DNA of 64,000 nucleotides from the NCBI GenBank assembly GCA_035048815.1, contig JAUCBN010000020.1:19497001-19561000 (forward strand), in the 5' to 3' direction. The notes beneath the pieces are model-generated. The model had not been told where the DNA came from and searched no databases. It was given only the letters and a program-made list of their open reading frames with translations. The position numbers and the translations under genes are program-made. Source of the DNA: Abelmoschus esculentus. Lineage: Eukaryota > Streptophyta > Magnoliopsida > Malvales > Malvaceae. Positions 45,212 through 57,600 of the stretch are shown here, in pieces. Position 1 is the stretch's first letter; each line of letters starts with the position of its first letter.

Positions 45212-46527
45212 TGTTCCATTCTCATTTCACCATTCATTCATTTATTTTAGCCAAATTATTAATTGTACTATATTTAATTGATTTTTTCGTACATTTTTTT
45301 TATTTATTTTAGCTAGTTTAACGTGCTATATATTTAATCCCTTCATGTTTGTACATTATTTTCGCTAATTTATAAATTTTATACCATATTTATCTACTTT
45401 TTAAAAAAATTTATTTTAGCCAAATTATTAATCATATATTATATTTAATTCATGCATGTTTTACATTGAAGTTTCATCTTTAGGTTTTGGAAATTATTTT
45501 ATTGATATGAATGTTTCTCCAAGCCTTTCAAATTATGGGAATTAGCGGGCCTTGTTATGTCGGTTCGAAATTTAAATTGGGGTTATATAAAATATTTATT
45601 GATTAATTAATTTTGATTGAGTGCTATATAAATCTATTATGAGAATATAACTTTGTCAACTCGGTTTATTTTATTTCTAGTGTCATAATTTAAATCTTTA
45701 ACTTTATCTTTTAGTGTCTTATTTCATGAGATCAAATTAATAAATAAAAAACTAGTCGAAACTTAGAATCTAAAATCATAATTCAACCACAACTTGTAAA
45801 TATTGAATCTTATATTCTAAACCCTAAATTAAGTCTATTAGTATAAAATGAAGTCTACATTTCAGTGCATCAAATATTTGTTTCTCTTTTGATAAAATAT
45901 ATTTAATCAAAACATACCTGTTTATTAAAAAAGAAAATGGGCCTAAAGCTGGGTCTTACGGCGTGTAATCCTGTGGTAAAACAGGCCCAGATCAGTTATA
46001 AAGAAAAAGAACTGAAATTAAAACAATGAACCCCTACAGTATAATTCAAAAGAAAAAGACGAAGATTGGATCGAAATATCAGATCGGTGGAGAATGGAGG
46101 ACTGATCAGAGTCCAAGCGTCGTTCAAGAAAATTGGGATTTGTTATATATAGATGTGCCATTTTGGATAAGAAGTAGATTTTGAAGAAGCTAAACAAAAG
46201 GGTAAATTACAACAAATGTCACTTTGGTTTGATTTTCGTCCGATTTAAGTCACTAAATGTTGAAAAATTATGTTATATAACAAATTGAATAAAACTTGGT
46301 AAAAATAGATTGAATAAAAACATACATATAATTAAGGTATCAAATTGTATATTAAACCCTTTTCTTTTACTTATAAACCGTGGATTTAAGGATCTACATG
46401 AAATCCAACGGTTCAAATTGAACTTTACTAGTCCAGTCTTATCTGTGAACGAACCGTTCACACACGTTTCATCCCCCAAATGCATTTTTACCTGCCCATA
46501 CACATCAGCTTCGATTTGTTTCTTTTG
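45212..46527. other. Spacer between MO25 and NF-YB
   Basis: MO25 3' UTR, then AT-rich DNA with repeated TTATTTTAGCCAAATTATTAAT pieces (45241-45440). A short GC-richer patch at 45940-46150 is of unknown nature. The NF-YB leader occupies roughly 46420-46527. No extra gene is supported. Confidence 0.4.
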
Positions 46528-47127
46528 ATGGCGGATTCGGACTATGAATCGGGTGGTCACAACAACAGTGAAGGTAACGCGACGAGGGAAACGTCGGCGC
46601 GTGAACAGGAAAGGTTTTTACCCATTGCAAATGTGAGCAGGATCATGAAGAAGGCTTTACCGGCAAACGCTAAGGTCTCCAAAGACGCTAAAGAGACGGT
46701 TCAGGAGTGCGTTTCCGAGTTCATCAGTTTCGTCACCGGCGAAGCCTCTGATAAGTGTCAGCGTGAGAAGAGGAAGACGATAAACGGCGACGATTTGCTC
46801 TGGGCCATGACGACGCTCGGCTTCGAAGAGTACGTGGAGCCCTTGAAGATTTATTTGCAAAAGTTTAGGGAGATGGAAGGTGAGAGGAGCTCTATGGGAA
46901 GGGGAGAAAACGATGGTGGCTCAGCCGGCGGGGCAAGTGGAGGCGGTAGCGCTGCTGACGGTGGAAATTCTGGCGGCGGAGTGGGTCCGGGTGTTGTTGT
47001 TGGAGGGATGTATGGAGGTGTGATGATGATGGGTCATCATCAAGGACACTTGTATGATTCTGGTGGGTTCCATCATCAAATGACGGTGGAGAAAGGTACC
47101 GCCGCCGCCGCAAGTGGTGGGGTCTAA
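46528..47127 (+). CDS. NF-YB: Nuclear transcription factor Y subunit B (NF-YB2/3-like)
   Basis: A single exon of 199 residues. The histone-fold core runs from REQERFLPIANVSRIMKKAL through GEASDKCQREKRKTINGDDL to LQKFREME. It is flanked by an acidic/polar N-terminus and a Gly-rich C-terminus with MYGGVMMMGHHQGH. NF-YB pairs with NF-YC, then NF-YA, to bind CCAAT. The core has KVSKDAKET: Lys, not the Asp that marks LEC1-type subunits, so this is a non-LEC1 member, closest in feel to NF-YB2/3, which promote flowering in Arabidopsis. The start MADSDYESGG is preferred over an in-frame upstream GTG/Met reading because it matches family N-termini. The exact orthologue is uncertain. Confidence 0.93.
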   Translation: MADSDYESGGHNNSEGNATRETSAREQERFLPIANVSRIMKKALPANAKVSKDAKETVQECVSEFISFVTGEASDKCQREKRKTINGDDLLWAMTTLGFEEYVEPLKIYLQKFREMEGERSSMGRGENDGGSAGGASGGGSAADGGNSGGGVGPGVVVGGMYGGVMMMGHHQGHLYDSGGFHHQMTVEKGTAAAASGGV

Positions 47128-48544
47128 GTAGATGGTTAACAAATTGTGATTGTCATAGTACTTTTATGCTGCCATTACCGTTATTTTATAAACCAGAGAT
47201 CGTTGTAAATATTTTTTTTATGGGTAAACTACCTCTATAACCACTAAATTGTAGTGTAACTGCTATTTTGAGCACCGACTTATGAATTTTATCAATCATG
47301 TCACTAACCAATCAAAACAAGTTCAATCAAACTATTAACTATAACAGAAATACTGTACTGAAAATTAAGTATATTTATATAATTATACATTTAATTCTTA
47401 TTACTACTTTCGCCATTTCATCACAATTAGTCTTCTCTAGCTAAATCACTTGTATTGTACTCTAACAAAGAAATCATATTATTATCTAAATTCGATCCTG
47501 TAGTATCATGTAAACATGGCCGAGTATAGCTGAAGCTCTCATCCAGGATCAGTTTTTAACTGCTTGGAGGAAAGAATGAAGATCATCTTTCAGTGTCCGG
47601 CACTGCCAACAAGCAGCATGTTGCAGGTATGACAAGGTTTTGATGCCATTAATATTTACCAGAGACGCAGACATACAATTAAACATACATATATTGTATG
47701 CACATCCACCCTTTATTTTGCTCGAAAACACAGCACCAATGTACGTAAATACGACCTGTACGGGAAACAGTCGTGTACAATTCGCACAAGCAATCTTGGT
47801 TGAGCCAAAACCAATCTGTTGCATACATCCACATCTTTACAATTTATGATTTTAAAACTATTTACAATTTATGCTTTACAAATCCATGATCATAAATGCC
47901 AGAGCACACATCATACAAGTTCTTAACTCTGCAGACGCAATGATGTTAACTGCACCCCTCCCAAATATGTAGCCACACAATTAAAATCAATCCACATTAA
48001 TGAACATTTCAAGCTGACTATGCTAAAACGGAGTTTAGTTCAACAGCATGCAATATGCTAGTACTAGAAACCTAAACAGAGTGGTTAGATTGCCTCTGAT
48101 GCATTGGCTAATTGTGAAATATAACCTACAAGTCGAGATTCGCATGCCAAGAAAAACTATTAACTTAGAAATGCAACAAGCTCCCTATATGATTGACAAT
48201 CTAGTGTATAGTTACTAATTGCCTAATTGTTCATCCAAACCTCGAAAGTGATTCTGACTACGTTCAAAACAAGATATAATCCTTCAACTACAACGAAAAG
48301 GGAAAACGAAACTCAAAGAAAATGATAGCAGTTCAACTACTATTCAACTTGAGAAACACTAGGTTGATGATTTAACTTGGGATATCTAAGCAATGGACCG
48401 AAGACATGCAAATCTACTAGTTCCTCGGATCTTCTAGATAGTGCCAACTTGCAGAAGTGCACAGTGCCTACCGAATCACTTAACGGGAAAAGCTGAGATT
48501 TTTGAAAACCTGGGGCAACTTCTATGGAAGATCTTAATCATGCT
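47128..48544. other. Convergent 3' ends of NF-YB and the RBGD3-like gene
   Basis: NF-YB 3' UTR on the left. A GGGTAAACTACCTCTATAACC...GTCACTAACC patch at 47221-47320 looks like a decayed small repeat, and a related GGGTAAATTACA start is at 46200. From about 48000 to 48544 the less AT-rich DNA is probably the long 3' UTR of the minus-strand RNA-binding protein. No coding sequence recognised. Confidence 0.4.
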
Positions 48545-50398
48545 CTATCTTGAGTAAGGATGATAGCGATTACTGCCTCCGTATCCTGTTCTACTACCAT
48601 ATACAGGACCACCAAAACCAGCAACTAGGCCTGAATCATAACTACTACCTGGGCCTGAACCACCATAACTTCCATAGCCACCACCTCCACGTCCATATCC
48701 ATCTATGCCACTCCCACTAAGCCCACCACCATAGGAACCAAAACGGCTGGAATAACCAAATGATGGATCTCCACGGTAACCATAAAAACCACCACCACCA
48801 CCACCAAACCCCCCATAACCACCATAACCACCATAATCTCCAAATCTACTGCCAAAACCTCCAAATGATCTGAAAGGAGGAGGACCATAACCACCAGCAC
48901 CACCAAAACCGCCATAATCATCAAATCCGCCAAAACCATCATTGTATGAGCGTCCCCTAGATTCACTACCATATGCAGGACCCATGTGCTTGGTTTGAGG
49001 CTTTTTTTGGTTCAGCCTTCTTGATTTCAACCTACAACAAAGATGTAATTAGAAGAAAAGACTTGATAAAAACAATGAACCTGCGCCAAACTCAACTAAA
49101 TAGAAAGTTTAAAAAGTATCTCTTAAAACCAACAGAGGTGAATGATGACATTCAACTTGAGAATAACAATAATCATTACTTCCGTTCAAAGAGTTTGACA
49201 TGCCACTTCGCACAGTTTCTCCGCAAAGAATATCTAAATATTTGTTTACATCAGATTGTGCACTCACCTGAGTACCCTCCATATCCATCATGTTTCCATT
49301 GGCCAGTATGTCATCAACCACCTTTTCACTGTCGAACACAATAAACCCAAAACCTCGAGATCGCTTGGTCACATGGTCAAGTATAATCTCATGTTCCACC
49401 ACCTTTCCGTACTTGGAGAAGAAATCCTTGAAGTCATCTAAGGTTCAAACAGAAATGAAAAGGAAAAAGTAATAACTAAATAATATTCTCCGGTTAAAAA
49501 CATCAATAATAGCAATTAGATAAATAAAGTCCAACACTCAGTGATACAAAGAAAATTTATATAAAATATTTGACCTTCAGTAACAGACGTTGGGATCCCT
49601 CCAACAAATATTTTCTTTGTCTTGAAGCCATTTGAATGTGAAGAACCTTTAGGAATAGTTCTTTTAATCTCAACCTGCACTCGAAAAAATTGTAATCCAT
49701 CATACAAGATTATAATCCATAAACACTTAAAAGTGTCACAGATCAATCCAAGTTTTCAATGAAGATACAACAATCACATTGTAGCAAATTCAGCCCTAAC
49801 AACACTAAGCTCACTAACATAGAGCTCCCCACACATACCTGATTCCAAGTAAAACAGCTAAACTATTAAAACCCCAACACGGCAGAATCTTCAAATACAA
49901 CAACAATGATATTTTAAAAACAAAAAGGCTTAGGTTTTAGCTTACTTGTTTTCCATTAATAACATGATCCTCTTGCATAACAGTGTCGACAACAGAAGGA
50001 TCCGCAAATGTAATGAACCCAAAACCACGGGGCCGACCCGTATTCCGGTCTTTCATTATAACAAAATCTGTAATCTCACCATACTTTTCAAAGTACTTTG
50101 TAAATGTTTCTGAACCCACCCACCAAAAAAGAAGAAAATTCAGTAATTTTAGAACAGCCATCAAAGAAAATCGAATAGAAACCCCAGAGAGAGTAAAAAA
50201 AAGAGAGAAAAGTCGGATCACCTAGAGTTGTCTCCTTAGCTAAACCTCCAATGAATATTTTCCTGTGCGAGAAAGAGGGAGGAAATTATCACGATATCGA
50301 TAAATATTTCGAAAGATAAAACAAAGAGCAAAAAAGGGTATAAACTTGTAATACCCAGGGCTAGCACCATCATTGTCGTTGCCTCTTCTGGAACCCAT
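48545..50398 (-). CDS. RBGD3: Two-RRM glycine-rich hnRNP (RBGD3 type) with a +1 homopolymer frameshift in the last exon
   Basis: Six minus-strand exons: 50355-50398, 50222-50262, 49946-50109, 49575-49674, 49268-49437, 48545-49031. RRM1 has KIFIGGL (RNP2) and RGFGFITF (RNP1); RRM2 has KIFVGGI and RGFGFIVF. The tail is Gly/Tyr/Phe-rich and ends NRYHPYSR, matching Arabidopsis AT3G13224 (ends SRYHPYAR). Family: nuclear and cytoplasmic RNA binding, stress-granule-prone low-complexity tail. In the last exon VEIKKAEPKK and the tail lie in different frames, because the sense strand has seven A (49002-49008) where six would keep frame. Read literally, translation stops at 48966-48968, losing the whole Gly-rich tail. 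Repaired length would be 334 residues. The start at 50398 is chosen by family similarity; an upstream in-frame Met exists at 50431. Confidence 0.9.
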
Positions 50399-50840
50399 GA
50401 AAGCTATGGTTTTGAGAACTATGGAGTTCAAAGAGGTATAAAACGGGGGCTATGATTTACAGGTAAGCCGTAAGCTGGACTGGAGGTAGGGTTAAGAACT
50501 AGAAAACAGAGGCCAACAACAAATAGCAAATCAGAAAAATAAAATAAAATTTGTTTTTGCTTTCTAATAGCCTAATAGGTTTCAAACTTTTATTGAAAGG
50601 TAATGATAAATTTACATTTATTTTAATTGTGAAAAATTATGATTTAAATTGATATTAATCTAAATCTTAAAGGTCAAAATAGTATTTTCCAAAAATTTAG
50701 AAGTCAAATTAAAAAAAATAATCTTTTTATTAAATATAATCTAAGTGACCAAATTGTTATTTGTTTAATTTTACGAGCAAATGTAAATGCTTATGAAACA
50801 TAAATGACTATCCACTTAGTTTATCCAAAATAAAAGATTC
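50399..50840. other. RBGD3-like promoter and AT-rich spacer
   Basis: Upstream of the RNA-binding protein gene. AT-rich from 50540, with no gene or clear core promoter motif. Confidence 0.35.
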
Positions 50841-50854
50841 CTTATCCACTTCAG

Positions 50855-51480
50855 TAAGAGAGGCCTTGAACCAGACAACATTGAGGGAATGTATACGAAG
50901 GTTCATGCTGCTATTCCATTATCTGTAAATAGCAATCCCTTTATGCCTGAATTCAAGTCTTCGTCTATGCCAAGTAATGCTCTTCAACCAGAACAATTAG
51001 CTTCATCTGTTTCGGGCAGCAAGGACAGACTGGGAATGTTGCAAATGCTCCAATGGGGGAGAATTTCCGGTATACAAACACAATGGACCACACCGACACA
51101 ATGAGACGACAGGGATACAGTTCACAAAATGACCAAGCTATTATTCCAGGAGCTTTTAACAGCAGCAGATATCAAATTCAGCCACAGCAGTGTCTGAAGC
51201 AAGTCAAAGAAATCAGCAACTGCAGGGTACCGGCATAGCGGAGGAAGGCGATGGTGATCCACAGAAACGTTTACAAGCAACATTACAGCTCTTCTTCAAC
51301 AAGGGAAAGGGACATGAACTGATCCCGGATTCAACTTCGACATGTCCAGAAACATCTAGTAATCTTAAAAACTAGCTTCATGAAATTTCACCTTGTTCTG
51401 TATTCCTTGGTGAATGAGGTCTTTTGGTGAATTTAAGGTTAGAGGTTTCGGTGGTCGTCCTGGAAGCTCAATCGGTATGG
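50855..51480 (+). pseudogene. Chimeric pseudogene patch: RPL5 exon 8 piece fused to an unidentified gene fragment
   Basis: Bases 50855-50916 match 61 of 62 bases of RPL5 exon 8 (60487-60548 region, encoding KRGLEPDNIEGMYKKVHAAI), with one change. Eight more bases just upstream (CACTTCAG) also match after a nine-base gap. At 50917 similarity to RPL5 stops abruptly. What follows to about 51480 is exon-like (low AT, open in pieces such as SVNSNPFMPEFKSSSMPSN and ENFRYTNTMDHTDTMRRQGY) but broken by frame changes and stops. I do not recognise the second donor. It may end near GFGGRPGSSIGMESL. A template-switch, transposon-captured or retro-derived chimera is possible. Confidence 0.7.
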
Positions 51481-51772
51481 AAAGTCTGTAATCTTTTGGA
51501 ATTATCTTTCAAAGGCGATCGGGAGATAGTTATTAAGAAAGTCTACGAATCGGTAGTGTCTCTAATTTTTATTTTCAAAATACGATTAAAAAAACAAATT
51601 CAATTGTTCAAACGGTGGGATAATTATATCGATTTTTTCAAATTAGTCACTAAAGGTCCCTGGCTTGAAGCAAGTTCCCTGGTGGTTGTATTGCCTTGGA
51701 AAACCTGGTTTCAGACTCAACCTTGGCAACTAATCTACTACAAATGGCAGGAAATCTTCTCCTTCACCTAGT

Positions 51773-51847
51773 TGGGAACCCCCTCCCAGTGCTTTCTTTA
51801 AACTCAATGTTGATGGTGATATCTCCAGCACTTGGAGCCAAGTCCAG
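51773..51847 (+). mobile_element. Short RNase H-like remnant of a LINE-type retroelement
   Basis: The 25-codon reading WEPPPSAFFKLNVDGDISST matches the W..PP...(F)KLNVDGA entry of plant RVT_3/RNase H-like domains, commonly found in non-LTR retrotransposons. The rest of the domain is absent. Only a remnant. Confidence 0.5.
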
Positions 51848-52158
51848 GTGAGTGAATAATATAAGCAATCATAATGCAGAAAGCAATTCCCTTCTACACA
51901 ACTGAAATATTCACATGCTACATTACCTAATAGTTATTAAAATGAATCCAAACATGAGCAAAAGTTTAAATCATGGGGCAAAAGTAGAATTGTTGAATTC
52001 TAATTTATCAGAAATAACACACATGAAAAATACTTTTAATTTAACAAATTGACTTGATAAAGTAAACAGTTTTTATCCCCTTTTTTTTACCATATTTTTC
52101 AAATTTACTTGATTCCCTGTTCTGAGACAAATGGTTGGATATAGGTCAGCACACCGAA
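51848..52158. other. Spacer before the DUF3755 gene 3' end
   Basis: AT-rich, no gene. The right part may be 3' UTR of the minus-strand DUF3755 gene. Confidence 0.35.
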
Positions 52159-55100
52159 TCATGATTTCATCTGATGCGATGAATGACCAAGGATGTTGTT
52201 GGCGAGTTCTTCGTTTACCTTGACCGGAAGTGGAGGCATTTGCTTCATTACCTCTGGCTGGTCATTCAAACTGGAGGAAAAAAACATTAAAATCAAAGAA
52301 TTGCATGATATAAATAAGACAATGAACAATACAATCATATCATGAAAATATTTTATAATTAAATTTAATGAAAATATTAGTATTATCTATAAAATTTTAA
52401 TTCAGGTCAAGCTGGATCTACTAGAATTAGAGAAACACCTTGTTGAAACACAGCTTGAGACAAGCCGAACCTACTGTAAGTTCATATTGAGGTCTAGCAC
52501 TCATGCAATTTTATTTTAAATCCTGTAAGTCGTTTCATGTACATGACGTGGGACCATGATCCCAAGATATCAATGGCAATGACACAGGCATCTAGACACC
52601 AAGATGGGAAAAGGCTAAATATTTGATTTGCTGATTTATTTTGGTTTCAGAATCTTCATATAAATCTAAATCTGAGTATCTATAAGCAGTCAATTTCGAT
52701 CACCAAAAACATAACTAAGTTAAGGGTGACAACCATGGCTTGATAATTAATGAGAAGCCAAAACTATCTTGCATTAGCATCAGGTTATACATTACTTTAA
52801 CATATTACATGGGGTAAAATTCTCTGTAGAGTATGGTTAGTTGCTTGGCTCCCTAGCTACTTTTAGGCAGCAAATTCGCATCACATGCCAATGAATGTTT
52901 ATAAACTTGCACTCATGCCATTATGATGAAGTCCTCCCATCAGCACGAAAAAACTTATTAAAAAATCTCTAATTTACATAACAGGAAATTCAAAATATAG
53001 AGATTATAACATACTCATTCATGATTGTGAGGATATTGTCCCGCGCTTTGCATAAGAGATTTATATTGTCATGTACCTGCATGGAAAAAACAATAAAGAA
53101 ATAATTAGCTAATAGGGGATTAAGTTCATTTCAGGAAGACGATTACATCTTTCTACTTTTCGTTCCTCTCATTGCATTATTTTATCCTGTTGCCATTTTC
53201 AATGAAGACCAACAATGACCTAATATAAACAAGGGATTGAAACTACATGCTTCACCTGGAAAGCTGCAAAGTTTGCAGAAATCTGATTAAACATTTGAGC
53301 ATTTTGTTCAAACAGCTCCCCCGTCACACCACCAATTGCTGAAAAGAAATTCAAATTCTTTTAAGGAAAGAAGTGTGGAGATAGCAAATTTACTATATTG
53401 ACATTTCAAATCCGGTTCACTCTAAACTCATATTTTCCTTAAAAAACATGTCGATAAATCTTAAAATTGATGTAAGGTATATGCTATATGTGGCCGCCAA
53501 CCCTTGCCAACTGCAAAGAATCACTGAGCTTCAAGTTTTAAGTTTGATCAAATTTAATAATATTCTAGTAAAAAAACAAGGGATTTTTTACACTGCTTGA
53601 ACATAAAAAGTTCAGCTCCAAGTTTCATCACATCTAAAATTTTTATATTGGTAAAACAGTAAAGTCCTCCCTGATATATGTCTTAACCAAACCTTCATAT
53701 GGGATGCCATCATCATTGTCCATAGGGATCATTGGTAAAGCGTATGCAGGACCATTAGGCCGAGCTGCTAAATGAGGAGTAGACTTCGCAGAATCTGTAC
53801 CCTTTTCCTGTGAAACAATGTCCATACACACTTGAGGTTTTTAAAAAAAGAAGTAACCTACCTAAGAAATGGAACTTAGATGCAAATAGATGGAAGGCAT
53901 AAACAAGAGGGGTGAGAAAACTTTAATGGGAAAGTAGAGCAGTCCCACTCCCGTCACAAGCTGAAAAGAACAAGTTTCAATTTTTAACAGTCCTCGGACT
54001 TCATGTGATAGTCAATACATGAGGCAGTGGATAAGTACATAATTGTGTTATATATAGCTCCTAGTTATGTAACCTTGATTTATTATCTAGTTGCTCCTGC
54101 TTGAATCTTTTCAACCACACCCTTATCTCAAGAATTCCAATATGCATGTGAAATAGAGGATGATGAGCATGGAACAATCACAGGAATGCTGTGCGAAATA
54201 TATATACATTTAAAGCAATTGTCATGTCAAGAATGACGAAACAAGCCATATTCAACCACAGGTAAAAGGACAATGACAACAGAAAACAGATTCAAAATTC
54301 ACAGGGAGAATAATAAACCACTAAAGTTACCAAAAAATTATGATATATAAAGCACTGTAGCAGTACATTGCACATATGAATTGTACTAGAATGAAGAAGA
54401 TTCAGGAGAAAAACAAAATACCCTTCTGTCTTTATTTTTCCTTGCTGAATTATGGTCCTCTTTCCTTCGTTTGCCATTTTCCTTTTTCTGCAAGCATAAT
54501 CCACTACGTGATTTTTTAGCACACAAATAGAATTTGCTTTTATATAAAGATTTACTAAAAGTGCAAGCAAAAAGATTATGGCAGATTTCTTTTGAGAGAG
54601 AGAGGTTAGTAGCTAAAGTAGTTATAGACCTTTAGCCAATGAGCTATAAAACATTTTTCTGATGAGAAGCGACTTAGAAAAGACAAAAAGCCATAAGAGT
54701 GGCAGCCAAGCAACAAAGAAAATGAAAGACCCTCTCATAGAAAGACACGCACCCCTGATTCTCAATAATGAGCCAATGGAAATGGCAGCTGATGCAGCAG
54801 CCACCATGTGCATCAAAGAGAGGAAATGAGAGGGAATCACATGAAGGCAAAAACTCTTCATATAAAAGGTTCAGGTACAGTTCATTATCTTGTTAAGAAA
54901 AAACCTAGCAGCCTGAGAGTTTTCTTTACATCCTTTCAGCCTTCTCCCTTAATCCTCCATCTTAAGAATTGTAACCTTCACCTCAACCAAGCCCCTTCAC
55001 AAATTTTAATCCTTGGAATTGAGGTTAAAGTCATTGCAATTTAATGCAATGTTAAATGAAATATAATCCAAAATTCATTTCTTAAAAAATTCTCTGACAA

Positions 55101-56323
55101 ATATAACGCTGGGATTGAGTTTATGTCATTGCAATTTAATGCAAATCAGAAATATTAATTGATAGACACCAATAAGCTTATAGTTAAACCTACCTGATTA
55201 TTTAGTCCCATCTCAATCCCATGGTAAAGAGTAAAGACTACATGTCAAATATATCAGAGTTTGGATTCTGCCTCCAATAAAAACAGGACAAATACATCCC
55301 TTTAACTCGAGAGTTTCTCTTGATGTTCACGTTAAAATGAATCATTTGATCCAAAATAATCAAGTTATAAACACATAAATTGCTCTGAACAAGGACAAAT
55401 TATGGGCTTATCATGAAAATCAATTATCCAAAACCTTATTGGTCTTGAATCTTTTAGAACACACAATTTAAAATAACAAACTTACAGACATCCATCTACA
55501 ACGCAGTGCCACCTCCCGAACTGTTTTGTCCTTCAATTGCATCGCAATCTTAGCATAGCGGACTATGGTTGAATCTGAGGCATACCTGCAAACAGAGATA
55601 TTGCCGGACATTGTCAATTACTTGAGCTGCGTTCATTTATCAAAGGCAAATGAAAAATTATACAAGGATGAACAAGAGAAAGTCAAGTATGCCCGAGATT
55701 CAACCAAGAGAAAAACACATTAATTTCCGGCATAGTAATTTAGCAAAACAAGGAACATGTCCAACAGAAGCTATTTGGTAAGCTAGCATCAAAGTTTAGC
55801 ATTTACATTAGATTTCTCACAGGATAGTTATATGAGCAATGAGATCCACTGCCTAAACTCACATGTCAACTATAGATTAAATAAGGAACAGGTCGCTTTA
55901 ACAGGAGCCAGCACGCTGATAGTTTATTAATATCATAAATATGTAATAAGAATCCAGTTTACATTTTTTTTAAAAGCTTGTTAAATTAAGGTGAGTAACA
56001 AGTTGCATCAAGTAAGGAAAAACGAAAGGAACAAAACGATAAAAGAGGTAAACAAAACGGAGTTATAAATACGGAGATGGAGCTTACTTGACGAGCAAAT
56101 CTTCGAGCATCGTTTGTTCTTCCGGAGTCCAGTCGAGGGAGATGCCAGGGTTGTGCCTCAACGCAGACTGCGTATCAGCCGAGACGGCGGCGGCGGATGT
56201 ATTCCCCCCGCTGTTGTTCGAATTGACGGAAACGCCATTAGCAGGTGGTGGAGGCGGCGGCGTTACGTTCTGATTCGACGAACCTTCCTGATTGTTCCCC
56301 GTCGGATTCGCACTCGCAGCCAT
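52159..56323 (-). CDS. DUF3755 family protein (AT3G07565-like, SANT-like N-terminus)
   Basis: Seven minus-strand exons (56088-56323, 55486-55585, 54422-54487, 53693-53807, 53256-53338, 53015-53076, 52159-52270) encode 257 residues. After a Pro/Asn-rich start comes a Myb/SANT-like segment (LDWTPEEQTMLEDLLVKYAS... REVALRCRWMS), a Lys/Arg-rich nuclear-signal-like patch (KKENGKRRKEDHN), and the conserved C-terminal DUF3755 block (IGGVTGELFEQNAQMFNQIS, VHDNINLLCKARDNIL, then a PPLPVKVNEELAN tail). The Arabidopsis relative has been annotated as a putative histone H2A deubiquitinase component, but no protease motif is visible, so a role as an accessory chromatin protein is only a suggestion. Frame is kept at every junction. 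The GC-rich first exon and start fit the family. Confidence 0.88.
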
Positions 56324-57159
56324 TAATCATACAAAAAAAAAGGTCAAAAATCCTTTCTGTTCCTATGAAATTCTAACGTTGGGGTTTAGGAATTGGAAAT
56401 TTATTTATTACAGGAGTAATTATGACAGTAAATGTCGGGACAAATTTAATTAAATCGGAAAACAAAAGGGGAAAGAAAGGGTGGATTCTTGGAAAGGGGT
56501 AGAAGGGGAGAGAACTGTTTTCCGATTTCCAACCTTAAACTGCGAATCTTTTAATTTCATGCCTTTTTCAATTTATTTCCCGAGAAAAGACGGTTCTTTT
56601 TCCCTTTTTCTTACATACTTAGATTCTTTCTCTTTTTTTTTTCGAAAAAAAATCCATGTTTTTTTTTGTTACTAAGCTGTAATTTTAAACATTAAATATA
56701 TATTTTTAAACAATTTAAACAAAAAAATCAAATTTATATATTAATTTAAATAAAAAAATTTAATTATCTAGTTGAATAATTAGGTGTCAATTAAAAAAAG
56801 TTAATTTAAGTATCTCATTAAAGAAAAACGAATATTATATCAAATTTTAAACTAAAATTAAAGTTATAATCGAATATAATATTTTAGATATCGAATTGAA
56901 TGATTAAAATAAGTTTCAACAAATATAAATTTAACCAAATAAATTTAAAGACATATACCTCTCAACTCTCACAAAATATCTGACTTGTAATTTTCTATTT
57001 CTTTAGTCTTTGTATACGTAGAGACAAAACAAATACAAATCGGACAAGTTGAACTGATAATTATTAGTTTTAGTCCAAATCCCGTTATTTGCTGTGGACA
57101 TGTTTCAATTTTCTTACAATTTTCTTTCTCTTATTTATTTTAAATAAGTATAATTAGAG
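56324..57159. other. DUF3755 promoter side and AT-rich spacer
   Basis: The first ~150 bases are the DUF3755 leader. The rest is AT-rich, without a gene. Confidence 0.35.
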
Positions 57160-57600
57160 ATAGGTACGGGTCAGGTTGGGTCGGATTTTTAATTTACTTG
57201 AACCCGTCCCGAATACAAATACTATAAATCTGATTTTGATCCGATCTGAATATTTTTTTTAAAAATTTGATCTGACTCAACCCAAAAATAAATATTCTAA
57301 ATCCGACTCTGACGTGACCTGACTTAGAGGTAAAAATAAATTTAAAGACAAAATTGTAATTTTTTTGAGGATTTAATTATAAAAATACAATTTTAAGAAC
57401 CTAATTATAAAAAAATATAGATAGATAGATAGATAGAGGACCATTGTTATAAATATCCCTAAAACATTTATGAAAAAATTACATCGGATCGGGCCGGGTC
57501 AGATATTTTAAATTCTAAACCCGAACCCAACCCGATGCTACTTTAAAAAATCACCCGAACCGATCTGATTTTTTCGTAAAAAAAAATCCGACTTGATTGA
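57160..57600. repeat. Dispersed repeat with GGGTCGG/CCCGACCC-type inverted arms
   Basis: The left part (GTACGGGTCAGGTTGGGTCGG) and right part (GGATCGGGCCGGGTCAG, CCCGAACCCAACCCG, then CACCCGAACCGATC) are related in both direct and inverted sense, enclosing an AT-rich core with (ATAG)5 at 57417-57436. This style of repeat is frequent in plant spacers as a non-autonomous element. Borders and class are uncertain. Confidence 0.5.
57417..57436. repeat. (ATAG)5 microsatellite
   Basis: Five perfect tetranucleotide units inside the dispersed repeat. Confidence 0.9.

Noticed and set aside
46892..47142. Minus-strand His/Pro-rich frames opposite the NF-YB tail
   Set aside because: Produced by the Gly-rich repeats of the sense strand; low complexity only.
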